Numbered from the stretch's first letter, positions 33,784-46,563 are shown. The stretch is 64,000 nucleotides of DNA from Volvariella volvacea V23 (GCA_000349905.1 KB722748.1:430798-494797); one strand, 5' to 3'. The notes: generated from the letters alone by a model not told the origin. Numbers and translations are program-made.

Positions 33784-34895
33784 TCAGGATATGCTGGCGA
33801 TTTCGATGAAGCTTCTCCAGTTCCAGGCACCGCTGACGTTGTCGTCGTGAAGGTCGATGAAGCTATCCGGTGCCCACATGTCCTTGTACGAACTTCGCTG
33901 CTCCCTGCGACGACGGGGGGAACGAGAAGAGAGGCTGTTCGAGAACTTCCTGGGCATCGGTGGAGGGGGGAGAACGATGTCCTCCGGTTCCAGGGCAGCA
34001 ATCATCACATAATCATCCTCGACGTCTGACTCTTCGTCGCTCAAGTTGATAAAGTTACTCCTGAAAGTTCCGCGTCGTCGCAAGGGGGAGAACCTCTTGG
34101 GTGGTATCCGACCCTCCAAACGTGCCAGAGCGTCTGATCGGTTAATGCCACGGGTGCGGGTCGAGACGGTGGAAGAAGTGTAAGTGGTAGGGGTGCGGCG
34201 AGGAAGCGGACGCATGGCGTCAGGAGCTGATGTTCTTGTGGTGGCAGCGATAGGAGAATCAGTACTCGAGGCAGTCGAAACTGTAGAGAGGCGGAGAGAT
34301 GGGTTGATGGTGATGGAGGGGAGACGAGGAGGGAGAGATGGTGCTGGGGAGGCGGGGGCTTGCTTTGGCAGCTCGGGGAGAGTTATTGAGGGAGCTGGCT
34401 TGGGTGAAGGCAGGGTGCGGAGTGACTCGCGAGAATGCCGCGAACGGATTGGGGAAGGAGTTCGGGGCTTGTCCTCTGAGCGACGCCTATTGAAATGGTT
34501 GGTCAACTAAAATGCACGTAATGAGAAACGACGTACTCTAAGACCGGGGACAATGGCTGTGGAATTTGCTTTGCAGGGCCAGAGAACTTGCGGCGAAGAC
34601 TTGCGGACCGCAGAGACTGGGACTCGGCCAAGTCGAGAGAGAGGAACGATCTGAGCTCCCTTGTGTCGCGTTTTGGTTGGAGGGTGACATAGAAGGCGGA
34701 GGACTGGTCAGTGGCCTTGGCTATTGATGCGTCTTCATCGACAGTTGTCGAATCGGTTGGCAGGCTCCCTCTCCGCTGGCCCAGGATGCTCTCGTCGGAT
34801 GGTAGTGGGGCGCTGAGGGGCGGGTGGGGGTAGGCGGCGGTGGACAAGAGGCCGGAGGTGAAGAAGGGCGAGTATGGGGAGCCGTTGCGGAACAT
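33784..34895 (-). CDS. Predicted disordered Ser/Pro/Arg-rich protein
   Basis: Exons 34895..34537 and 34486..33784 give 353 residues. The intron is GTACGT..ATAG, 50 nt, splitting a Glu codon. The first ATG after a TATA-like element (34945-34951) was chosen, in context CACCATG; an in-frame GTG lies further up but would overlap the TATA. Composition is strongly biased: Ser, Pro, Thr and Arg with many SP/TP dipeptides, and few hydrophobic clusters. Two short ordered-looking segments stand out: RSDALARLEGRIPPKRFSPL and an acidic NLSDEESDVEDD followed by a C-terminal KDMWAPDSFIDLHD with aromatic residues and WNWRSFIEIASIS at the end. No domain, signal peptide or membrane helix is seen. The SP/TP sites suggest regulation by proline-directed kinases (inference). 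It is the only gene in about 15 kb. Product unknown. Confidence 0.72.
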
Positions 34896-34944
34896 GGTGG
34901 GGAGGACTGGTGTACGAGGGGGGCGTTGGGGAGGAGGCAGTGGT

Positions 34945-34951
34945 CTTATAT
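34945..34951 (-). promoter_or_regulatory. TATA-like element of the disordered-protein gene
   Basis: The minus strand reads ATATAAG about 50 bp before the chosen ATG, which favours that ATG over the upstream in-frame GTG. Confidence 0.45.
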
Positions 34952-37241
34952 GGTACGAGGATATTTTGATTTTGGGCACTTTCCATTGACCTCACATGTT
35001 GCGTTTTCAGGGCCCCAGATCGCATCGGGGATCCCAGAATCTCGGCTTCGGATACGCCCCTTCCATATTTGTCAGGCCCCGATCCCAGCGTTTCGTTGTC
35101 AACACCCGTCCTCAGTTTTGCCGGTCCCGGACCCATTTGCGCCCAAATCCTGCGCCCATTTCTCCATCCTTTTTTCAAAAATCCATCACGTCACTCGACT
35201 CCTCGTCGTTTAGCGATCGGCGATCATCGCTCGTCGAAACTGTTGAGCATTGCGCGCAGCCGTTGCTGCGCCCTCAGCGCTGTCCCGCGGTCTTGTTGTT
35301 CCTCTTGGGCGCCATCCCATCTATCAGCACCTGTCAGCGTCCAATCCTCGTGGGTGCTGTTCCCGACTTTATCCACTCTAGGTTGTCATGGAGCTTTCCC
35401 GCCCAATGCCCATTGTACTGCACTATATCTCAATCAATCTTCACTTCCGCCCATTCCAAAGATCCCAGATACAGTGCCGCGAATCTGGCCAGGACGGCAG
35501 GAGAATTGGCCAGTCAGCCTACGCGCTATTTCTGTCATCCGACGCTGGATATTGCAAGGCTGTTGCCTAATACTGGTGCGCAATTTGTAGTCACGTCAAG
35601 TCATGACCCCGAGTGGACTTGCACCTGCCCGAATCACTCACTTCTTGGTGTGCTCGTCCACCTCGTGGTCGGGCTGAGGGTAGGTCGTCCACAGCAGATC
35701 TGACGGACAGCACTTGCTGGTCAGATTGCGCAATTTTTCTGATCTTCGACTCGCCGACTCATAATCATCCTGTCACGCAACTCCACCTAATGTTCGTCCT
35801 AAATTCATTTGAACAACTCTGGCAGATTGCCACCCAATCTACGCACACTTTGTGCAGTCGGATTGCTGTTCTCCTTTGCAGCACTCGGACCGCAAGGCAA
35901 GTTTTCTGTCCGTATGATGTCACTCTGAAATTTTTCCATCGTCGCACTTAATCGTCTCGTGAAACCGGCAACATTATTGACTTATTGTCGTCCATTTTCA
36001 CGCGCGGTCGCATCAGGCTATTGGAAATTGACCACCATCCGAAATTTGAAATTTCCTCTTTTGGTAATTGCATGACATAGTTCGTCAAGCATTCGTGGGC
36101 GACGCCGGCTGTCTGTTGCCGCCGGTCATGCATATGGGACGGGTATGAAATACCAGAGCTCTGTGGGTACGCATTGCTGCAATTGCTAGGCAGGCTGCCT
36201 GCAGGCAGAGACCAAGAAGTCGACCCAAACGCCTCACACTTCTTCGTGAATAGATTTAGCCGTGCACCCCAACACGTTTTCGTCCTGTGGACACCCACCT
36301 GTCAGTGTGACGAACACATGACTCTTCAGATCACCGGGTAGCGTTTATGGCCCAGGCAAAGCGAGAAGACCTCTCACGTTCATTAACTTGGCCATCGAGT
36401 CATTGTCCACCACCCGACATATATTCCCAGGTCTAGTCAGGCGCTTGGTCTTTTCCTTATCATGCGGGATAATGGGACTCGTTGCGCCTCTCGTGCCACC
36501 ATTGTTCCCCAAATTTGTATCCAAACTCGTATTATCAGCCTAACCCTGGATAATCCTGATAATATACCTCGGAATACGTCGAAAAACATCATTCGGCAAG
36601 TCAGCGACGTGTGCATCACCTCACCCATCCCGTCCCGGACGGGATTCACTCACAGAATACATTAGCTCGCTGCTTCCTCAGCCGGACTTAGTCATAGCAA
36701 TGTGTAATTTTAACAATGGATGTACACATCAAATCCCGTTGCCTCGCCCCGCTGTGGAGCTGCTTACTATCGCATCAACCTCCCTCGCTCGTTAGTGTTC
36801 TCCTCGGCCAGTTTTTTGCGACACTACGCCGTACGCATCATGATTCGTTGGAGCGACGAATCAGGCAGGCCCCGCAGTCGGCGATGAGCGCTCATCGACA
36901 TCAATCTTGCCTTCTCATCAAGCCGAACCTGGAGGTAAATCCACACTCCACCGATTTTTTTTTGGACCAATAGCAACGTTGAGTAAACTCGCCTACGACC
37001 GTGAAGCCTTGAATGTAAAAATCACAAACGCACATCACAATATATGCACCGCCACAAGGTGGACTCTGGAAGCGTGTTTAGCCTCATGGCGGATTTTCAC
37101 GTACTGCCGATCGATTACATCCAATTGAACAACCCTAGCTATCAAGATATATTAACTTGCTACACCCAGGTTCGTGTGCCAGACAATACGTGTAAGTCTG
37201 CTCGTAGGCATGGGGCTTATGACCGAGATTTAACTCTGCGT

Positions 37242-37277
37242 CGTGTGCGCGCATGCGCGTGTGCGTGCGTGTGCGTG
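37242..37277. repeat. Alternating pyrimidine-purine (Z-DNA-prone) tract
   Basis: 36 consecutive bases alternate pyrimidine and purine, mostly CG and TG/CA steps, around a GCGCATGCGC centre. Such tracts can adopt left-handed DNA under supercoiling. Confidence 0.8.
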
Positions 37278-39529
37278 AATTCGCGCCGCTGCTCGCTTCC
37301 CGGTTGCGATGATCGTCGCCAGCCCAATGCTCACCGTATTGTTGCAGGAGATTCGGTGGAGCTTTTCCCATGTGAAATCTCACGAATCTTGGTACGGCTA
37401 TAGGTAAAACGCGCTCATACGACGCCACATATACATTGGGCAAATGACAGGTCCTGCCTGCGACCTGCGCTAGTGTTGGGACCTGGATGTATCACGAACA
37501 CAATCTGGAATTCTCTACTCCGCGTTGAACTTAATTCTCTAGTGTCTTTGACACTCCTCCTGAGGTTCGAGAACATCTGGTGCTGTACCTGCCCAGCGAG
37601 ACGCGGTGAGCGGAACTCCACTTGGACAGGCCCAATGGACGGATCCTCTTGTCGATTTTCACGATGTTTGCCGGCACCGTATGTATCTTCACCTCGACTA
37701 TCAGTCAAGACATCTAAGCGATCTGGGCGGTGTCCTGTCCTCACGGATGCGTTATGAGCGAACATCCCTCATTCGGGTCTTCCTATAAAGTAAGTACCAC
37801 CATAGTATACGTATACGAGCGCAGTAAGTACGCTCCCCAATCCAATTTCGAGTCCGTCATCACCACCCACCTGAAGTTTCACCTGTCCATTCCGGTATGT
37901 TTTCTTTCTCCTCTTTTTGTTTCATAACATAAAAAAAAGATTAAAAAACCCAGCGACCCTGAATTGATGATTATGAGAGGTCGAACTTCGGAACTGCTAT
38001 CATAGGACTTGCGACTTGTGACCATGTGCTTCATATGCTGCCAGCCTGAGGTCCTTTCAACTTGAGATCCACTCCTGAAAGGTTCTCCAACAACCGTGTC
38101 TTTGACAGTGGCCGGTGATGCTTACACCGGCGTGCAACCCTATCAAAACCTTTCACTAGAAGTGGTAGGAGAGAAAAGGTACAGCATGCGCTTACGACAC
38201 AGCTCGCCCAGTGCGAGTGGAGTCGAATCGGGCGAGATTTAAATCTGAATTTACTTCTCACTTCCACGATCCAGGGTATCTCGCTTTTTTTGACAACTGC
38301 GCAGAAGTAGCTCGTCCTCAGGCTGCTATTGGGCAGCAGCTCGACGCTAAGATGCAATGGAAGACCTTGTCTATATGTCAATTGTTGTTTTTTTGTTGTT
38401 GTACTTTTTCAGCATCCCCGGGGCGGGATTTCCCCAGGCTTTTCCCCAAGAGAAAAAAAAAGAAAGTTGGACGGTTCGCGGTTGACCGTTGTCAAAATTT
38501 CCAAGAACCCTTTGTTCTTTTCTCGTCCCTCCCTTCCTACCCTCTTTCCCCAATATACCTTATTCTGCACTATGGGTGGCACCGGCCATGAGTTGTGGGG
38601 AAAGTACCCGTTTTCGAAAGCAGAGTTTCCATGATTGTCAACGCCTGCCTCGGACATCTGAGTTCCAATGACGGTTGGATCGTCAAGCCTTTGTCCGATT
38701 CCACCTCTCAAAGTCATCTTGATCCATATCGTCCGAGCCTTCGCTATCGCGCCTAGCCCCAACTTGGGGGGCGAGCGGTCGCTGAAGTGTCCTGACCCTA
38801 CTCTGCCTCACGATTCCGCTCCACCAGGATCTTTTCCTTCTCGGATTGACATGTGTTTGAAGACGATGCGGAGGCGATAAGCTTGATCTTCAGGCCCTTT
38901 GGTGATCTAGCGTCTATTTCTCTGGGCTATTGTGCTTGCGTTGTAATTATGATAAAGTGCGGCAGGTCTTTCTCGCGTCCGAGGATAAAGGAGTGCCCAC
39001 TGGGCAGGCACCGTGACACCGTCAGTGCGACTGGGTATTGTCCCAGCGGGTTCGCAATTCAGGGTGCCAGTGACTTGCACTCCTGTCTTCACGATTTCAA
39101 GCTTCCCAACGAACCCTCCCCGAGCCACCGATCCTCGACTGTCACTGTCGATCCTGGTATCATTCCTCAAGCTCCAAATTTATATTTACCTCCCCGGTTC
39201 TGCATTATCGACCTTGGGCTTATCGTAATTGAATAGAGACAGGGTATCAACCATCGAAAATTTTGCGCATTGCTTGCGATAGAGCGGATGGCTACGGTCA
39301 GCGCTAACGGCTACTTGACATTCGGCCAAGCCCATTTGCGAAAAATCGCCCAATTGGAGTGGGATTACGTCCTAGTTCCCCGCTTGCCAGTAATGTGCCC
39401 CAACGTCCAATGATCAGGTTAGGGTCCAATCTTAATGTCCTGAGAAGGGTTTAGTCCCTTACCCTGGTAGGTGTTACAACGGGCACTGTCATTTACTGAA
39501 ACTGAATTCTATGAACCTGAGCATGGGTG

Positions 39530-39555
39530 ACTGGTAAGTACCGGTACTTACCAGT
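39530..39555. repeat. 26-bp perfect palindrome
   Basis: ACTGGTAAGTACC is followed directly by its reverse complement GGTACTTACCAGT with no spacer. Confidence 0.9.
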
Positions 39556-42138
39556 GATCGAGGTTCTCCGTTCCTCTCCCACCTAAGTATCTATTTATCA
39601 CAGCCATTACGGAATTCGATGCTGGATACATGCACGACGGGCTGGGATATTTCCGAAGGCTGAGCCTTTGTGTACAGGTGGCGACCGAATGACAGACAAC
39701 GAGAATGGAAGTGCTCGAGTTACTGTATATGTTTGAAGGATGATCTTCGCTGCTCTTACGTGTAGGGCGTTGGTGTACAAGATTGAGCAGAGTAGTTCCT
39801 GGCTTTAGCCATCCCAAGCCGTGTGGCTGTCTTGCGTTTGAATAGAGATGGATATCTACCTCTATCCGTCCGATCTGCGACAGAAATACTGCTCGCTAGG
39901 CGACAGTCTGGAGAGTTATCGCGTGGACTCCGTGGACTTTTGAGTTTGGGCAAAAATCGACGCGTAGACGGTCTTTTTTCTTTTGCCGCTTGCTTCTAGA
40001 GTAGCTCAATTAGGAGCATCGTAAGCGCAGCTCGCGACCAGAATGCTTGTACAGTACGCGAGTGTATTGGTATGGAATGCTTACAGCAGATGACCGCGCC
40101 ATAGTGACATGACATTACGCTCACGCTCACACAATATAAATGGTTGTAAGTGATCCTCGCCTCGTGCACCAAGTGGCGTTCAACTGAATCATCCTTCCAT
40201 TGACAGACCCCCCCTATCAAACAGATGAACGGAGATAATCCACGGTGGTATTATTAAGTCACCCAAGGTCACGAACGGTATCTCGAATCTTGAACCCACG
40301 ATCCGGCGTGGGCCAAAGCCCGAGTCAGCGTCGCTCATTTCTAAGTGAACAAGAACGGGCTCGGGTTTATGTGGAAGGCGAGTCGCAATTATGGCAATCA
40401 TGCCCGACAGCGCCACTAAGGACTCGCATTTCCCCACCCCAAATTGTAAGCGTAATTCAGGAGGATGACGAAGATTCTGACGTATGAAGTAAGGAGCACA
40501 AGGTGCTCGTGAGTGCGCGTCGCGTGGCAAGGGAATCGCAAATACCGATTTGACGCCAAATGATTAACACCGTTCTTGCTGACTCCACGTAGCAGGAAAT
40601 GGGTGCAGGTGCAGTACAGAGCGCAGTCATTGCGGTTCAATTCCTTCTAATCCCGACAGCAATTGCCTCCTGCTGTGCTGAATGCTTACCTTCTGGGTAT
40701 CCCAGACAGTGCAACACAACTGCGCACGTCGTGCTATATTTGTTTCACTCACCGCTTCCACGCCAAACTCAAGAATCCCGAAAAATCCTGACGCATTGGA
40801 TAAATGCTCTAGTTCTCGATGAGAACTCGGTTGGGCCCACATCCGCAGGCTAATGCGTATGACAATGGCGGGCGATGATGCCGGCGGAGTCTATCAAACT
40901 GGGGTAGGTTCGGGCGTTCATTTATCGAATGGGCATGCCGGATATCTCGTCCATGTGAGGCTAACACCGACACCAAGTAGACGCGTTTGTCCTAGTGGCG
41001 ATTGGTTGCCAGGGCATTCCGCTAACCACGCAGATATCGAAATTTGAAGGGTCATGGTCTTCTGAGCTTATATCTAAGATAGAACGGAGAACCCAGTTAG
41101 TAGTTATTACCAATCCCTCCTCGCGGTCAGCCAACGGCAGAGAGACTTGCGATTCGTCAGTGAGACGATGCTGAGGTGTTCACTTCCCGCCACTGAAATC
41201 TGCCTTTAGTCATGGTTTTCTCGGTATGTATATCCATTCCTTGTAAACTCCGAGCTGATGCGAGGTTGGTAAGGTACGGTTTTGGTGATGATCAAAAGCC
41301 TAAATCCCCATCGTGGAAAGGTCACAGGTCGTGATTGTCGACAACTTGGGTTTTGTGCGATGTTTGAGGCTACAAGTTGGGCAGAGAAGGATGGGGATCA
41401 CGGATTGTCTGGGACGCTGTGTGTTTATTTTGACATGTTGGGAAAGCAGACGGGTGGGGAGAAAAGGGTCGACGAGTGGTATGTTTTCCAATCAGCCGTC
41501 GTGCAATATCTGACCATCAAGCAGGATGAGCCACTCATTTGTGGCGACCCGGAGAATGGCCAACGGCGAATACGCGTGGCGCATCAAATTATTTTGTTTG
41601 AACACTCGCTTACGAGGACCATTTCCAAGACCAAAACGAGGTAACACGGCTGGTCGGGAGGCTCACTGTTTCATGCAAGCTTGACGGCATGGCGAAGGGG
41701 TTCGTCGTGAGTCGCAATTCTTCTCTAGCCGTGGTGTCTGAATTTCTGCGAGAAAATGCCACAATTTCTCACAGATATGATGTAATGTCGTCTCTAAGCG
41801 AGTTTATTATCTTGTGGCCTCTCCCTATCTCGCTTATGCTCTGAATAGCACAAGGGAGGGTACTGTACGGAATGCTTGTTGTTCTGGCCATGGCATACAT
41901 CTTCGATTCTTGACATGGGGTGTACTAGATTCAATTGCAGCAAGGGAAGCCTGAACAATATCTTGTCCTCAATTTAGGGCCATTCGGTGAGTGTGGGTAT
42001 CTCGACTTTCACCCATATTAAAACACCCATTTTCCTTATACTCGACCTTGGACCCACAACCTCCAGTTAATACCTTCAGCGACCGCCCATATAACTTTAT
42101 AACTTCATAAATCACCCTGCATTCACGACGACGTTGTC

Positions 42139-43238
42139 ATGAAACACATGATCGCAGGATCTTACCTAGAAGCGTGTCCTCCGGAAATCTGCTTCCTCAT
42201 CTTCACGTACGCTTGTACCGATGATGGCCGCACTGGGCGCGCACTGTCTCTCGTGTCTAGACGTATCCGGGAAGTTTCCAAGGAGGTGAAACTGCGGAGT
42301 TTAGCTGTCGTTGGAGGAAGGCAGCTTGTTGGCTGCGCAAGAATGCTCCAAAATCTAGAGCCTCGGTTTCGCCGAGTCCGCCACCTCTATCTTTCTGGCC
42401 TGGGGCTTTTCGAGAAACCGACGGACACTTCAATGGCGATGAATCCTGTTTACGGACCTCCTGTGAGTACGGAACAGAGAAGGCCAGAATGATTTGACCT
42501 TTAATCTTTCCCAAGAATGATACATACAGAGCATTTGAATGCATCCTTCAGCTGGTCGCTCCGACACTAACTACATTCACCTTCATATCTAATATTCCTC
42601 GACCAACCGTCCTCCTTCCTGTTTCTCTTCCTGTCCTCGAACAGATGTCGGTATGGGGTATGCTTCCAACACACCTGAGCATGACCGGATCAGCCATGAC
42701 TCCCTCATTGCGAAATCTCTCCCTTATTGGATTTGACGACCACCCACCCGAGCTGTTTGAAGACATTCAGTGCGCCGCACCAGCACTCACTCAACTTACG
42801 CTCAAGCCGATGCAATACAAGCGCCCATTATTCGACGACTTGGCTTCGATTGTAGGAGGCGACAATCTCTCGCGCAAAAGGCCCTCCCGGCGATGTACTC
42901 AAGATCACTCCTCATCGCCCAACTCAATAACTCATACTAGTTCTACATGGCCTCCCAATTATTCCGTCACTGATACGCCGTCTGGAACATCTTCCCCTGC
43001 GCCCCAACCCTGTCCTTGCTCAGTTTCCGGTAACCTCCTCAAACATGTCAAGACAATAAACGTGCAACGGTCTTCAGCCAAACCGCTTCGCCACAGCGAA
43101 CATCTATGCATACCAGACAAGCAACTGCAAGCGTTAGCCTGTCGGGACTCTAGGTTAAAGATATTGCAACCGGTCAAGATATGTCCGTATAACGAGACAA
43201 AGAGGGAGTGGCTGAAGTCTCAATGCATGTACTTCTAA
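42139..43238 (+). CDS. F-box-like protein
   Basis: Exons 42139..42462 and 42516..43238 give 348 residues. The N-terminus reads PPEICFLIFTYACTDDGRTGRALSLVSRRIREVS, the F-box pattern usual in the large, fast-evolving F-box families of Agaricomycetes; the F-box recruits Skp1 and makes the protein a substrate adaptor of an SCF ubiquitin ligase. The middle has leucine-rich-repeat-like pieces (LQLVAPTLTTFTF, SLRNLSLIGFD, APALTQLTL). The 53-nt intron uses donor GTGAGT and acceptor CCCAAG; a later CAG would break the frame. Residues ~225-270 are Ser/Pro/Thr-rich and could hide a further intron or be a loop. The C-terminus (LKILQPVKICPYNETKREWLKS) resembles the usual ends of this family. Substrate unknown. 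Confidence 0.75.
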
Positions 43239-44173
43239 CCATATGATAGTATCCTCACTATGATACGCCACGACTGGCAGTGCTCGAGTCAATTGTTTTA
43301 TCTCTACTTCGTGTCCCCGCGATTCTTTCGTGCGTATACCTTCCTGGTGTGTGGTGGGGGTGTGACACTAGCAGCTATTGTACTTTAACCGGGATACCAG
43401 TATGCTGTACACGTACAAAAATGTAGTGCGGCGTCATATAGCCAGGCAACAAAAACAATAACCGTCGTCTAATATAGTATATGTCAATTACTAACCTGTC
43501 TATCCTATCTGGCGTGCTTTGCCTTTGCTCCAGTGTGGTGAGCTGAGATGGCCCACCTTGTAAGCAGCGTGCAGGTAGTACACTTCGCCCCATAACACGT
43601 TGCAGGTTGGCATGGCTCCAGCCTCGCGCTGCTAACGTTAACCACATGCGTTGCAGAGGTAATAGACGGCCTTTCGTTGATAACTACTCGGCTCCGTCTC
43701 TCTATTCATCCCATCCAAGCCGTCCCGGGGTCTTGGGTGGCAAGGTTAACAAGGACTACCAGTTTAGGTGCTGTGCTGCTTTCCTCCTTGCCTTGATTAG
43801 GAGTGCTTGTACTCACCTTGCAAAGCCAGTGTGCAGTGCATAACCGCACAGACCCTTCAAGGGTGTGTGGATGGGGAAGTTGTCTATTAAATTAAAAATC
43901 AAGATCATGAAGAGGCACTGGCAGGCAATGCGAATAGATTATTGTTGGGTTTTTCTGATCCGCGAGGCCGCAGTCTAGGGAATACAGGGGCTACTATACT
44001 TCTGGAATATCGTTTCCGGGAGAAGTGGTAATATCTACTGTTCAATCGGATGCTTTAATTTGCTGTGTCTGGAAGCACTAAGGTGTTTCTTTAGGGTGTC
44101 CACAGCATGCAAGCGACTCGGTCTATTTTTCTGTACAAACTACTGTCACGGTCTACATCCCTAACTAGCCGGA
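43239..44173. other. Intergenic, no supported gene
   Basis: 935 bp between the convergent F-box gene and COQ6 ends. Frames up to 90 codons on both strands lack protein-like features. Confidence 0.6.
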
Positions 44174-46354
44174 TTACTGACCACCATTCCCATTTCGTCC
44201 GGCTCCCGATTGAGCATTAATATTCTTCAGCAAGCTCTCCAAGCCCACTCCCACCAAGCCCATTATACCTTGTTTGGCAATGCCAACCGCCTGATTCAAA
44301 GCAACAGCACCTTCCACCCCTTTGGCTGCGAGTTGCCATAAACCAGCATCCGGCCTCGATGATTGTTGCTGGCCCGTAGAAGGTTGTGCCCCAGCACTCA
44401 GCATGACGGCAGCTTTGATGGTATCTAGTTCGTTCAAAACTTCTACCCCTACAGACCTTGCCCAAACAATAGGCTCAGCGGTTGTTGTGTAAATCTTGTG
44501 GAGCTTGTCGATGGCGGACATCATCGTGTGGTTCTTGAAGTACCGTTCTGAGGAATAGGGTAGGAGGGCCGTATAGGAACCTGACATGGGAAGGATGGGT
44601 CAGTTTCAGGTACGACCAGGCAGGGAAAAAGCAAGAGTGGAAGAGGTAGCTGAGGGTACACTGCCTTGCTATCGTTGCGAAGCACATGGCTCACGACAAC
44701 GGGCAACCCTCGTTGGAGCCTGGGGCATACCTGCATCCAGTAGTGAAACGAGGGACTTACCGATATCGCTTCCCTGAGAGACAGCTGTCTCAATGGTCCT
44801 AGCAAGGCACTCGACATCAGCCAAACCAAGGTTAAGGCCTTGTCCAGCAAGGGGATGTATAGTGTGGGCAGCATCACCAACAAGAACAGTTCGGGCCCCA
44901 TGACCTTCGCCGATGTAGGATTCTGTATGATTGTACCGCAAAGGGAATGAGGCCATAGTGCCAGGCTGGATTGATGTCACGAGAGGTGGCAGACATTCAG
45001 AGTCTGTTGGAGGAATGCCGGATTGGGTTGTAAGACTCAGTTCACCTCCCTCTGTCGCGGTCAGTCGTGCTGCTGAGGCGTAGGCTGAATGGGTATCAAT
45101 AGCGTGCGATTGTTCTCGCCATAGGATTTCTTCATGGATCTCAGAAGGTGTTATTGGCGTTCCCTTGGCATGAGCGTCAAGTATACGGTTGTGTAGGTAT
45201 CGGAGGGATATGTCGGGAAGTCGGAACGCAGCATTGATCATGCTAGCCAAAACGCCCGGTTCTGATGCCAAAACTGCAGAAGCTAGAGCTGGCCGGGTCG
45301 ACCAGACTAAAGAGGAAACGGTTGGTGAAAGTGGAAGGAAAGCTATCGGTCCTGTAGGGAGGAAACGCTGATAAGCTACTGTGTTGGGTGGTTCGAACGC
45401 TCCTCGCGGTGGATGAACGAGTGTAGCTACAATAGCCTGGGTATCGTAAGACCAGCCGAAGGAGGGTATCCTTGCGTAAGAACGAACAGGGGAGTTGAAG
45501 CCATCCGCACCAATCTATTTTTATTCAGGCTTAATGGTTCAAAAGGATAAATTGTTCACTTACGAGCAACCGAGGGCGAAGTACGCGCTGATTATCGAGG
45601 AACACCAATGGCCAATTCCCCCGGTCCTCGTCCCGTTCGATACATTGAACTCGTGTTTTATCTACAAGTTCAATATTCGAAAGGCCCTCTATATGTCTTA
45701 ACAGCCCTCGTTGGAGATTGAGGTTCTCTGTCAATCTGGCCATCCCAAGTTGGGGGTTCGGGAGATTTAATTCCCCAGCAGAGAATGTGATGCGTGCATC
45801 CGTAATGCCGTCCCATATCTAAAAATGTGTCTATGAGATTCGTTTTATAACTAGTGAGGGAAGGAGCGCATACCTGCATTTCCTCCACAGGTGCAGTACG
45901 TGCCAATTCGACGTGATCCCATGCCCCAATGTCTATATGTAGAGTTACACACAGGCATTCCAACAAACTGAAAGAGACCTGCCTTGGAGGAAGGCTTGTG
46001 AGGCAGAGGTAAGGGAGCTGACGCGGTTGGAGTAGCTGCTAGGACTCCAATTCTTGATTTTAGACAAGTCACCTCCTTCGACCAACACAACCTTCAAATT
46101 GTCTTTGACAATCTGAGAAGACCCTGAGTCGTTCTTAGCGTGTATACACGAAGTAGAGAGCGGAACACACCTAGCGCGCTAGCCAGGGCAAGCCCAGCAG
46201 GACCGCCTCCCACAATAACGACGTCACAATCTTCATGTGCAGTATCGCTTGGCACAGTAGACACTGAGCGCCGTGTCCTGGCGGTCAATTGCCTTGCATA
46301 GTGTCGGGGAATGAGAGCACGACATGTCCTTGAGCTCGAGGACGCCCGGAGCAT
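44174..46354 (-). CDS. COQ6: Ubiquinone biosynthesis FAD monooxygenase Coq6
   Basis: Six exons: 46354..46171, 46123..45983, 45932..45874, 45818..45564, 45514..44761, 44580..44174; 599 residues. Coq6 is a mitochondrial flavoprotein that hydroxylates the benzoquinone ring at C5 in coenzyme Q synthesis. The start gives an Arg/Ser-rich mitochondrial presequence (~1-35). The FAD Rossmann motif GGGPAG is at ~49-54; other family blocks are SNRVSSLT, IGAWDHVELARTAPVEEMQ, LLIGADGFNSPVR and GDAAHTIHPLAGQGLNLGLAD. The second intron has a GC donor (AAG|GCAGGT) because no GT site keeps the frame. The protein is longer than the ~470-480-residue yeast and human enzymes, through the presequence and a ~110-residue helical C-terminal extension rich in Ala/Gly/Gln. 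It is divergent from SEC6 over 209 bp. An in-frame ATG 111 nt upstream exists but spoils the presequence. Confidence 0.93.
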
Positions 46355-46563
46355 CGGGTAAAGTTGCAGAGACCAATAATCGCACGCGACACGGGTGAGT
46401 CCGAGACGGAGGTAAGGGTGAGTAACAGCCACGGTGATCAATGATGCTATTATCCTTGTCCCCATCCTTGTTCAAGTCACCGTTTGTAGTTCTCTCTTCC
46501 ATTTACCTGCATAACTAGTCGGACGGCGCAGGCTCGCTATTCTATTCGTCGTCCTCATCGTAT
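46355..46563. promoter_or_regulatory. Bidirectional promoter of COQ6 and SEC6
   Basis: Only 209 bp separate the two start codons, so both promoters must lie here or overlap the leaders. No TATA box is obvious. Confidence 0.55.

Larger units (their letters stand above)
34896..42138. other. 7.2-kb gene-poor stretch
   Basis: No supported gene. A 235-codon plus-strand frame (34996-35703) lies divergent from the 33784-34895 gene, with another long frame (35069-35590) overlapping it; neither has a domain and both are probably chance. Notable sequence features are a 36-nt alternating pyrimidine-purine tract (37242-37277) and a 26-bp perfect palindrome (39530-39555). A 120-codon frame at 41282-41644 has no recognisable family. 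The last ~150 bp are the F-box gene promoter. Confidence 0.5.

Noticed and set aside
34996..35703. 235-codon plus-strand frame divergent from the disordered-protein gene
   Set aside because: A second long frame (35069-35590) overlaps it, composition is Pro/Ser/Arg-rich and no domain is visible. It would need transcript support.
40270..40310. tRNA B-box-like sequence on the minus strand (GTGGGTTCAAGATTC)
   Set aside because: No matching A box or acceptor stem could be found at the right distance.
41282..41644. 120-codon plus-strand frame
   Set aside because: No recognisable family, and a second frame is open over the same part; not enough support.
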